The position numbers and the translations under genes were made by a program. A stretch of DNA of 64,000 nt from Ophioceras dolichostomum (lineage: Eukaryota > Ascomycota > Sordariomycetes > Magnaporthales > Ophioceraceae). Of this stretch, positions 1 through 8,382 are shown piece by piece. How positions within the stretch are numbered: the first letter of the stretch is position 1; every line of letters starts with the position of its first letter. The notes beneath the pieces are model-generated. The model had not been told where the DNA came from, made no database searches, and worked only from the letters and a program-made list of their open reading frames with translations. Location of the stretch: assembly GCA_003049485.1 (NCBI GenBank), contig PYST01000012.1, positions 128,682 through 192,681 of the forward strand, read 5' to 3'.

Positions 1-47
1 GAAGGAGGGAGGAGGAATAGTTGCATCTCGCCCAATTAGATACTTAC

Positions 48-1377
48 AGTAAGAACCGAATCCTCTCCCCCGCTATCGTCGTACTGCGGCACGTACACGT
101 AGAGGATCAGCGCGTGGTCGTCGGCGAAGCACGCGATGACCCGCCCGTCGAGCCGGCCCACGCTGAGGACCCTGCTCAGGTCTTTCCCGTCCACGCGCAC
201 CGTCGCCCACTTGTCGGGCCCCGCGGCGCGGAACCGCTCGCTGGGGTGCTCGTCGAGCGGGACCGACAGCTGCGCCGGGTCGAGCTCCGGGTTGTCGAGC
301 CCGCGCCAGACGCTCTCGACGTCGAGGGAGTCGGTCGCGATGCGGAGGCGCAGCGAGCCGTGCATGTTGGCGCTCAGCTCGAGCTTGGGACCGTTGACTG
401 AGTTGGATGTTGAGGACGAGTTGCCTCCACCTCCGCCGCCGCCGCCGACGAGGCCCCCGCCGAGGCCGCCACCGGTGGTGTTGTTGAGGAGGGTGCCGCC
501 TGATGTTGAGGAGGAGCTGGATGCGGTGAGCGCGAGCTTGGTGAAGCGGTCGCTGATGGCTTTGAGCTGGAGCAAGGGCGGTAGTTGGATGTGCACGTCC
601 GGCTCGCGCACTTTGGGCTGCATGATCGTCTCGACCGTGTCTGGGTGCAGTACGCGGACGGGGATGTCCTGCGTGATGACCTTCTCGCGCTCGCGCTTCA
701 TCGTCAGCTCGAGAGACTCTTGCATGAAGGCGGCGTCGGCGAAGGGGTCGTCTTCTGGGTCGCCGCCGCCGCCGCCGCCGCCACTAAGGCCCGGGTTGTT
801 GTTGTAGCCCTGTCGCCCGCCGCCGTAGCCGCCCCCTCCTCCGAAGCCAGACCCGCCACCGCCGCCGCCGCCCTGGTGTGTTGTGGTTCGGATCGTCATA
901 GATAGCAGGGGGATGCCGTTCTTCTTGGTCAGGCGCAGGTCTGCTTCGGTGCTGTTTATGGCTGACTTGAGAGCGCGCTGAAGGGGCCCGAGAGGGAGCT
1001 CGAGGTTGATGGTGTTGTTTGCCTCTGCCGACTGGATGTTGTAGTTCTCGAAGATGAGGCTCATCGAGAGTGTCCTAAGCGCGTCGAAGGTCTATGGGTC
1101 AGTGGGAAGCGGCGTGGGCAAAGCCGAGGCGGTTGTCGCGCAACACACTTACGCCCATACTTGCGATCCCTGAGCTGGGATCACGGTGAAGCGCGCCGTG
1201 TCATCGTCGAGTCGCACCCACGCGATCTTCTCCAAGGTGCTGAGCGCACCCGTCAACTCTGTTTCGTTGCTAGGTCAGCCATCTAGCACTCCTCGCACGC
1301 AGTTACTGTGTTCCCTGGTATGCTTTCGGCGTACTGGAGAAGGTGCGGATGTTCTTGAGCTCCGTCCTGAACCGCAT
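48..1377 (-). CDS. HUS1: Checkpoint clamp subunit Hus1 (3' end off window)
   Basis: Hus1 is one of three subunits of the Rad9-Hus1-Rad1 (9-1-1) ring, loaded at damaged DNA to activate the ATR/Mec1 checkpoint. Exons rebuilt from splice sites and phase: 1377-1335, 1258-1153 and 1074-48, joined in frame (392 codons). The start reads MRFRTELKNIRTFSK, then a join gives KLTGALSTLEKIAWVRLDDD, matching the Hus1 N-terminus. The second join gives VWATLSMSLIFENY. Introns are 76 and 78 bp. The open frame runs on to a stop at 36-38, but a good GTAAGT donor lies at 47-42 right after ...SVLT. Hus1 proteins usually continue with a short final strand there, so I infer a last exon beyond base 1. Two low-complexity inserts (Gly-rich near 780-880, Ser/Gly/Asn-rich near 400-530) interrupt the fold. 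Confidence 0.88.
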
Positions 1378-2166
1378 TTTGCCAGCCGGGACATCGGAAG
1401 GCTTGGTCAAATAGGGGGTTCGAGCTGCATTCTAGATCGAACGGAGCTTCGGAGGACCAATAGACTCGCAAGGGGACGCGTAGACGCGCTCTCGAGAGGT
1501 CAGGCAGGCGCGTCGGACACTTGCAGCTGCAGGTTCACGATGGCCGCATGTTGTACCACGCAGCATGGATCAGCGGTGCGAAATTTTGATGGTGATTTGA
1601 TGGATTTGACGTGAAGTGAATTAAGCAGTCGCGACGGATCAAACTGATAATGCGTCCGGGTGCAGCATTGGGTGCGGGGGGATCCTCCTCACGATTGGGG
1701 AACCATACCCCGCCAATCCCGCTAAATGGACCCCTGTAAATCTGTCCGTGACGGCCCATGCACCCTGTAACACCCCGCATTATCACTGGCAGACTAAGAA
1801 CCTGTGAAGCTCCCCCAAAAGCAACAAAGACATGGGGGGGATGTATCTCCCTCGACATGGACTCACGTTAGAAGAGAGAGAGATACAGGAAAAATAAAGG
1901 GAGGAAAAAAAGACAAGAAGCTGACGCCCTGGGATATCTGTCAGATAGGAGATAAATACAATAATTCCAACCAATATGTGAACGCCAAATCAAACGCCAG
2001 TCATGCGCAGTGAACAACAGACAGGAGATAAGGTGGGGTCAGCAGGTGCGATAGGCAAGTGAGACACCCGGCTAGAAGCTTAGAAGCCGAGGGCACGGAG
2101 AGTTGTGCAGAAAGATGTAAGGGGCATGATATGTAGGAGCCAGAGAATGAGCGAGCAAAGCGAGAC
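1378..2166. other. Intergenic, HUS1 upstream / RING gene downstream
   Basis: About 790 bp between the HUS1 start and the RING gene stop. ORFs here are short, lack family signatures and have no convincing splice partners. It should contain the HUS1 promoter and the RING gene 3' UTR; I see no clear motif. Confidence 0.4.
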
Positions 2167-2859
2167 TCAGGCACTCGCCGCCGCCTCCGGCGTCGGGCTG
2201 CCCTTCGGCTCCTGTAGATCCCACCACGCCATGAACGCGGCTGCCCAGGGGTCCTCGTCTTCGCTGTATACGGCCGGTTGCTGAATACCATGCTGGTGGG
2301 CAGCCCTCCTCCTTTTTCGGCGCCGCGCGAGCAGGCCCACGAAGCGGACCGCCAGGCGCCACGGCCAGCTCTTGCGCTGGACGGTGCAGAAGCCGCACAT
2401 GCCCTGCAGGTCGCGGCCGCGCCAGGCCGGAGGGGACGCGGGACCCGAGGCGAACGACGAGCTGCGGGAGACGGGCGACGTGGGCGTAAAAAACGTGTCG
2501 CCGCTCGGTATGGGCGCGACGACGACGGGTAGCACCGGGTGCTTACAGGTGTGCTCCATCGACACCCGGCAGATCGGGCAGCTCGGCTGGTCGGCCATGC
2601 CGAGCCAGGTCTTGATGCAGGCGGAGCCGAATCGGTGGCCGCACGGCAGCGCCGCCCAGGACTCGGTGATGCCGTCGGGCGTCGGGACGCCCACGGGCTC
2701 CTGGCATATCGAACAGGCTGGAGGGGCGGGCGGGGGCCCTTTCTTCTTGGACGATGACGATTTCGATGTTTTCTCCCAGGGCGTGGTGGTCGCCCAGGCT
2801 TGGAGCTTGCCCTCGTGCAGGCTGAGGCTCGTAGGCCTGTGAATGTGGATCTTAACCAT
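2167..2859 (-). CDS. RING-finger-like protein lacking one zinc ligand
   Basis: Single-exon, 230 aa, start in a good context (GGCCATGG). Residues 49-97 form a RING-type zinc site: C49-x2-C52, then LPCGHRFGSACIKTWL with C73, H75 and C81, and C94-x2-C97. The usual fifth ligand (Cys or His two residues before C81) falls on Gly78, so one zinc site would be incomplete. RING proteins of this layout act as E3 ubiquitin ligases; activity here is inferred, not shown. The rest has a Ser/Lys/Pro-rich linker before the RING, a basic patch (RRRKRRR) that could be a nuclear signal, and an acidic/Trp-rich C-terminus. No transmembrane segment. The substrate is unknown. Confidence 0.7.
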   Translation of the reverse strand: MVKIHIHRPTSLSLHEGKLQAWATTTPWEKTSKSSSSKKKGPPPAPPACSICQEPVGVPTPDGITESWAALPCGHRFGSACIKTWLGMADQPSCPICRVSMEHTCKHPVLPVVVAPIPSGDTFFTPTSPVSRSSSFASGPASPPAWRGRDLQGMCGFCTVQRKSWPWRLAVRFVGLLARRRKRRRAAHQHGIQQPAVYSEDEDPWAAAFMAWWDLQEPKGSPTPEAAASA

Positions 2860-3982
2860 GGCCGAATGGTGGTCGTGCGAATGTGATCGTGGTGCCTCGC
2901 TTTCCTAACTCGCGGTCCGCCGCCGCCTTCGACTAGTGGTGCCTAGTTTGTATCTCTCGTCTAGTGCCAGTGACCGAAGAAAACAAAATGTTTCCTTTCC
3001 CGAAAAAAAATTAGCAGGTGCCCGTGCTAGGTACCCTGGGTGCGAAGAGTCTAAGTCTTAAGTTTGCTGGGGCGCACGTAGGTGGAGGATGCGCGGGCGG
3101 CCAGTTATCAGGCTGGCTGACCACAAGGACTAACCAGGCACGGCAGGCAGCAAAACAGTTGATCCTGATAGGAAGCTCTCAACTGTACCTGCGAGCAGCT
3201 GATGCACCTGATGGCAAAAAAGACACGAGACCTAGAGGCAACCCCGTTTGAAACCCACAGGACCTCGAGGACACAAAAGATAAGGGTCTCCAGCTCAGCC
3301 TTGCTCAGGGTCGCAAGCTAGTGGGAGAGATAGTGGGCTGTCGAGTCCTGCCTTTGCGAAGGACTTTTAGAATCTGGCCTTAGGCTAAGCACCTCTACGG
3401 CCCATTCAATGACATTTTTTTTGTAAGGCGTCAACTCGTATCGGTTTTCAAGTGCGCCTACACATGCATGGCGCATTCTGCAGCGGAATGAGCTTGTTCG
3501 TCTCGATGGCAACGGTGGGTGAATATACGCATCGAGGATAGACATAATCTTTAGCATTTCAAGCCGCATTTCAAGCCGCATTTCAAGCCAAATGAACCTA
3601 GAAGCCCAATGTTCAATTCGCGTGCATTAATGCGTTCCACATGTAAATGCATTTTGCCCGTCAACGCTCAACCTGTGCGGATCTTCGGGCCTTTGTCGTG
3701 GCCCTTCGACGCAGAAAGCAGCCCTAGGATAGAGATGGCCAAGCGACGGATCACAGGCTTTGTAGCCATAGTCCACCGGTTCTTGTGCATCTGCCGATAT
3801 ACGCAACGATCATGGCCCCAGCTGTTTGTATCCTGCCAGCTCGCTTCAGAGCCACCAATAAGAGGACTTGAGAATAGCATCAGCGCATGCTAAATCGATA
3901 TTTGATATTTGAGAGTCGCTTTGGTCGAACGTTCAAACGGACGGAGTGCGCTATAATCGTCTGTTATACACAAAGCGATGAT
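2860..3982. other. Intergenic, 1.1 kb
   Basis: No gene recognised. The only structure seen is the short tandem repeat at 3554-3589. The interval lies between the RING gene start and the 3' end of the next minus-strand gene. Confidence 0.4.
3554..3589. repeat. 12-bp tandem repeat, three copies
   Basis: Three perfect head-to-tail copies of GCATTTCAAGCC in non-coding DNA. Probably a slippage minisatellite. Confidence 0.85.
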
Positions 3983-4616
3983 CTAGTCGTCGTCGCTATC
4001 ATCGCTACTACTGTCGTCTATGAAGCCTTGCTCGAGGCTAGGGATTTGGATATTGTTAGCAACCCAAGCATCAAGATCGGCGATATTGTGGTGGGTGCAG
4101 TCGGAACATACTCCCTGCTTAACCTCCTAGTGACATCCGGGCGGCGACTGCCACGACTTGACAGCTGCGCCCGTTGGCTATCATCGACATCGCCCAGCTC
4201 CTCGCCGTCTTCGGAGTCGAAGCCCGCATCCGACAGCGCCGAAGAGCCATCGACTGCACTCTCGCGGTCTCGCCTCCAAGTTGACGGATTCAAGTACCGG
4301 GCGAGCCCTCCCCCGAGTCGACTTTGTAACCTCCGGCGCAGGGTCGACGTCTGGTCCGATAACGTGTCGAGAGGAACGTAATGGCTGTATCGGCTCTTAT
4401 ACCGCGTCCATAAAGGGACAACGACGAAAGAGATGATGAGGAACAGTAACAACGCGATGATTGCGGGCACGATCAGGGCCTGTAAAGTTGGTTGTGCTGG
4501 TTAGTTCGCCACGAATATCTCACGGATACCTGCAGGCCTCCTCTGATGCTTTCTCCCAGCATCAGCAATTCTCGTCATGTACAGCGTACCTTGATGACCG
4601 CAAACATGGACGCCAT
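3983..4616 (-). CDS. Small single-pass membrane protein with acidic tail
   Basis: Three-exon gene rebuilt from splice sites: 4616-4590, 4479-4112 and 4037-3983, 450 nt, 149 aa. Exon 1 encodes MASMFAVIK. The first join continues into a hydrophobic helix (about residues 8-33, ALIVPAIIALLLFLIISFVV), followed by a basic juxtamembrane stretch (LWTRYKSRY). The middle is polar. The second join (GA|GTATGT to CCCTAG|C) yields the tail DLEQGFIDDSSSDDSDDD. Without that splice the frame would read a less plausible hydrophobic end. A short N-terminus followed by one helix and a charged tail suggests a type III or signal-anchored protein with a cytosolic C-terminus. I do not recognise a named family; it resembles small conserved hypothetical proteins of Pezizomycotina. 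Confidence 0.68.
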
Positions 4617-6020
4617 CGCCGCGAAATTCGTATTCGGAGAGCCAACTCAGGCAAGCCTCTGAGCTCAAAGGGACAAGCTCGAGCTTAGGTTGGGCGGGAA
4701 GATGGGGGGAACCAGAGGAGGGGGGCGATAAAAATCCCGGAGAAAAATTGCCCGTTCGTGTGACGAAACAGGTCGGACCACAAGGCGCATAACAGGAGGT
4801 ACGAAAGGAAAAACTGCCCGGCTATGAAGATAAGCACCAGTTCACTTCATATTCAAAACAGAGCTTAAATCGAGGCCTTGGCCGGACGCGACACCGGTTG
4901 CGGCTAGGAATTGCAGAGAGCAAGTGTCGGAGGTGACGACTGTCCTATCACGAAAATTCCCAACTTGCTCTCGGGATCCCAGCGAGAGGTGGCGCCAAGA
5001 TCCGGGCTTTGGTACCTGCCATTCAGCTAGCTCCTTTTGAGCTAGTGGGGCTTGAAGTTCATCGGGATAAAAACCCACCAAGATTTACGCCTGATGACAT
5101 GGATTGCTTAACCTATACTACCCCGGTATTCTTCAAAGCTGTCCTAAATACTACAACTTGCGCCTGTATGCCAGTATGACAGCTTGAATCCATGTTTTGG
5201 TGTTAGGAGTCCCCGTCTTGGATCCGGAAGTGCCCCATTTTCGGGACCGTGGGGGGGTGTATCTGCTTGGAGCTTCGTGTGCATGCACCTGATTTTCAGG
5301 TGGGATATACTGCTGCCTCCGCGAGACGTTTACATGCCTTGATGAGCTCGTTAGGTGCACATTGCAAGACGGCAGAGGCTAGGAATTCTTGCGTTTGCTT
5401 GTTTATTTTCGAGTAGTTTTTGCTTGGAGGATAACGACGAAATATGTACCCAGACGATGCTTTCGGCCGCTTCGGAGTAGATAATGAGGAAGAAAGGTGA
5501 TGGTCCTGCAAGCCCTCGCCCAGCACCTTGCGGCTTCTTTGCGTCGTATCAAGTCGCATCTCGAGACGGCTTGCGGCTGAGCACTACTGTACAGAGTGTG
5601 TGCGATGCATACGTTACGCGCTGAGAGTGAAGGGAAGAAGATCTCCACGGCACTGTAAGAGGCTGCTCCCTCCTATGTCGACGATGCGCCAGAGTTGAGT
5701 GTTAGGGCTCGGGCGTCGCCTGGGTGCAGACTGGTTCGGAACCACAAGTCCATACCTAGTACTTACCCAGTATGTCTACATGTTTTAAGTATGCCCTTAC
5801 ACTATTTACCTGGCCAAAGAAATCCTGGCAACTCTGAGGAGGGCGCTGAGGTGCATTCAGCTACCTCAGCCGCAGCCTGAAGACCCCCCACCAACAACCG
5901 TTAGCACCAACCTACTTACCCCTACTACCTACCTACCTACCTCCCCATTGCCTCTCTGCATCTTTCGCGAGTCTGACTACCAATGCTCATTAGCAACTCA
6001 TTAGACAGGACATCGGCACC
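4617..6020. other. Intergenic, 1.4 kb
   Basis: Divergent interval between the small membrane protein and the deaminase. Only short ORFs without family signatures. A short CTAC microsatellite sits near 5925-5941, about 80 bp upstream of the deaminase start, probably in its 5' leader. Confidence 0.4.
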
Positions 6021-6656
6021 ATGACGAGAGTTAGAGTACTGGCCCAAGAGCCGTCTGTCATTGTTTCTGTGCTTCTGAGTCTTGTGGAAACCCAGGTCAT
6101 CCCTAAACTCCGCGAGTCTGTTGCTGCGGGCAATTTCCCTTTCGGCGCCGCAGTCGTCACCCAGGAAGATCTCAAACCCGTGATTGTCTCGACTAATCAC
6201 TCTCACGACGGGCCCCTTTTGCACGGGGAGACGAACTGCATCCGAGAATTCTTCCTGAGCCCGGAAGGTTCGCGGTCGAAAGCGCAAAGCTCCGTCTTCT
6301 TCTCGACGCACGAGCCCTGCTCCCTTTGCCTGAGCGGCATCGCGTGGACGGGCTTCCCCATCGTGCACTACCTCTTCACATACGAGGACACGCGCGATCT
6401 GCTGGGCATCTCTGGAGACATTGATATCCTCGAGGAGGTCTTTCGGGTGCGGGCACCGAGCGATACCGACGAAACGTTACGAGCGCGGCCGTTGTATAAT
6501 AAGCACAACGCTTACTTTTCTATTACATCGATTGCTGAACTCATAGGCAGGATCGATGACGAGGAGGAAAGGCATCGTCTCGGGATGGAAGCCGAAAGAG
6601 TCAAGTTGCTATGGGACCCGTTGAACCACGGCTTCTCTAGCCGCGGCAGGGAATAG
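6021..6656 (+). CDS. Cytidine/deoxycytidylate deaminase-family protein
   Basis: Single-exon, 211 aa, start in context CACCATGA. It has the zinc-dependent deaminase signature: H68-G-E70 (first zinc ligand plus the catalytic Glu proton shuttle) and P99-C100-x2-C103 (remaining zinc ligands). The spacing of about 30 residues and the small-residue strand before HGE (FPFGAAVVT) fit the CDA/dCMP-deaminase superfamily that includes guanine and tRNA-adenosine deaminases. The C-terminal part (about 125-211) is charged and helical and does not identify the substrate. I infer a nucleoside/nucleobase deaminase of the cytosol. Cytosine, guanine or a modified base are all possible. All metal ligands are present, so it is likely active. 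Confidence 0.8.
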   Translation: MTRVRVLAQEPSVIVSVLLSLVETQVIPKLRESVAAGNFPFGAAVVTQEDLKPVIVSTNHSHDGPLLHGETNCIREFFLSPEGSRSKAQSSVFFSTHEPCSLCLSGIAWTGFPIVHYLFTYEDTRDLLGISGDIDILEEVFRVRAPSDTDETLRARPLYNKHNAYFSITSIAELIGRIDDEEERHRLGMEAERVKLLWDPLNHGFSSRGRE

Positions 6657-6810
6657 ACGATGGTTCGTGGTTGTCAGTGGCGTATCAACGCATGACGGGC
6701 CCCGGTAGCAACAAGAGGTAAGGCAATGCCATTGCCGAGCTGGGCTTCTTGACCTCCGGGTGCAGTCTTTCTTCTCCATGGTGACCATCTTACCAACGTT
6801 CCTCAGCTAC

Positions 6811-6869
6811 TCAGGTCCATATGCTCAGGTCCATATGCTCAGGTCCATATGCTCAGGTCCATATGCTCA
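6811..6869. repeat. 14-bp tandem repeat, 4.3 copies
   Basis: Four perfect tandem copies of TCAGGTCCATATGC plus a partial fifth (TCAG). Each unit contains CATATG. It lies between the deaminase stop and a decayed gene, so it is non-coding as far as I can see. Perfect copies suggest recent expansion. Confidence 0.95.
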
Positions 6870-6904
6870 GCGTGGGACTGCTTCGTTCATAGCAATCAGT
6901 TCCT

Positions 6905-7471
6905 AACCGAGCTAAGGGGCCTTGCGCCCAACTATCCCTTCTGTGGCTAAATCGTGAACGGCGCACTCTTGCGCGTCCGCAACGACCCGGTCTCGAACAG
7001 GAGCTGGAATCTGGCTTGGTTCGTACTGATCAAGACCCAGGAAGAGTATGCAAAGCATCTCTGCCAAGGAAAAGAGAAGAGAGAGAAAATCGACTTTTTC
7101 TACCGACGGTGAATAACTAACTGACTGACCTCTTTTACTTTCTGGTGGTCTCATCAGCCTTTATGCCGCTTCCGTGGTCAAGCGGCCCAGCATGTAGGGC
7201 AGGCGTGATCTAGAGCCAGACGAGGCGGACAAGCTGGCCGAGTGCTTCGAGTACGAGTGGTACCAGGCCGTCCGAACCGGGACGAACTCTCAGGGAGTTG
7301 GAGGACGGCAGCCGGGCTTGCGACGGACTTTAGGAGTAAGCAGGACTACGAGCTCTACTTGGCCGCCCAAGATGATTTGAAGCCCTAGTGGTCCCTACGA
7401 CGCCCGCATATCAATGCCCATACTTCCAAATCATCTACCCATCATCAACCGAATTGCGTCCAGCAGCCTGA
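6905..7471 (+). pseudogene. Decayed gene with a recognisable intron
   Basis: Protein-like sequence runs through several frames. One frame reads FLTELRGLAPNYPFCG, hits TAA at 6948-6950, then continues VNGALLRVRNDPVSNRSWNL...LIKTQE to a donor GTATGC at 7046. A clear 3' intron end follows (TAACTAACTGAC branch-like sequence, pyrimidines, CAG ending at 7157). The splice keeps phase and gives DLYAASVVKRPSM, a TAG at 7195-7197, then RDLEPDEADKLAECFEYEWY. Further on the sense frame shifts at least twice (LRELEDGSRACDG, SKQDYELYLAAQDD, then FEALVVPTTPAYQCPYFQII) and ends at TGA 7469-7471. Two stops and multiple shifts mean the gene is dead, unless the assembly has errors. I do not recognise the family. 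The upstream part is not found. Confidence 0.6.
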
Positions 7472-7620
7472 ACCGCCAGGGCCGGTACATATTGCAAGCA
7501 TGTCTGCCATCTTAGAAGACACTTTGATCCCTTTCTACTTATCTCAGTTGTTTGACTTGCGTTTGCGTTCATCACTGTTGCCATCTCATCTCCTCGGCGT
7601 GGAGATGAGAAACCGATACT

Positions 7621-8382
7621 TTGCTTGAGGCTGTCATCGTCGTCGAGGATAGAGACGCAGAATCTCGAGCCGGGAGCCGGCCTGCTCCACATGGACGCAG
7701 ACCGGCAAACGAAGGGCCGCAAGATGCGAGGACGGGCCACGCTCCGGGCCGCGGGGACGACGGTGTTCTCGAGAAGTGGCCATCGAGGTGCACTCTGAGC
7801 ACGAGCAATCCTCAGAGTGAGTGCTCATCCGCAACAGCCGGCCGCAATTCCCGCTCGACCAGCATAGCGTTTGATGATGTGGGTGATGGTGCCTCAGTTG
7901 CAGCCGGACGCAGTTCCTGCTCAGCCAGCACAGCGTCTGATAATGAAGATGATGGCGCCTCATTTGCGGACGCTGAGCCACCACCAGTGAAACCACCTTC
8001 GAACTCTTATCTGCGGACATGCCAGACTGTACCGGAGCCTCGCAATCGAGACATGACATCAGCCGTTGTCGCGGAAGGTGACCTCCATCGTCCATCCACC
8101 GCAATGGGCTACGCTTCGACACTCCACTGACGCTCCAGGGACGTCTCCTCCACACTACGCCATCCGCAGCCGCAGCGAAGGCGTCCTTGGACCGATATCG
8201 ACTAAGCCCTGATCCAGCGAGACTCGCGCCCTCCTCCACCCTGCAGAGAGACGGGTTGTTCTAACATGAAGTCGTCGCATTCGCCCCCATATCGGAAGGA
8301 ACCCATGTCCCATGGCCCTTTCGCCCATTCCAACTTTCTGACTTCAGTGGCCGAAGTAGGCCGCAGTAGTCCTTATCACGAT
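7621..8382 (+). other. Frame-broken coding-like DNA with a 66-bp degenerate repeat
   Basis: One frame (7621-8130) is Ser/Asp-rich and contains two diverged tandem units of about 22 residues, at 7837-7902 and 7903-7968, both with AGR..S..S and ending DGAS. Near 8103 a different frame becomes protein-like (NGLRFDTPLTLQGRLLH), meets TAA near 8262 and continues (HEVVAFAPISEGTHVPWPF) to a TAG near 8380. No family is recognised and no clean start or intron set joins these pieces. It may be a second decayed gene or part of the same dead locus as 6905-7471. A chance open frame in GC-rich DNA cannot be excluded. Confidence 0.25.

Noticed and set aside
5925..5941. CTAC microsatellite as a functional element
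   Set aside because: Very short simple repeat, common in fungal leaders; nothing ties it to a function.
7634..8239. 201-codon minus-strand ORF in the decayed region
   Set aside because: The Arg/Ser/Leu/His-rich reading looks like the antisense of a Ser/Asp-rich repeat; no start context or homologue is evident.
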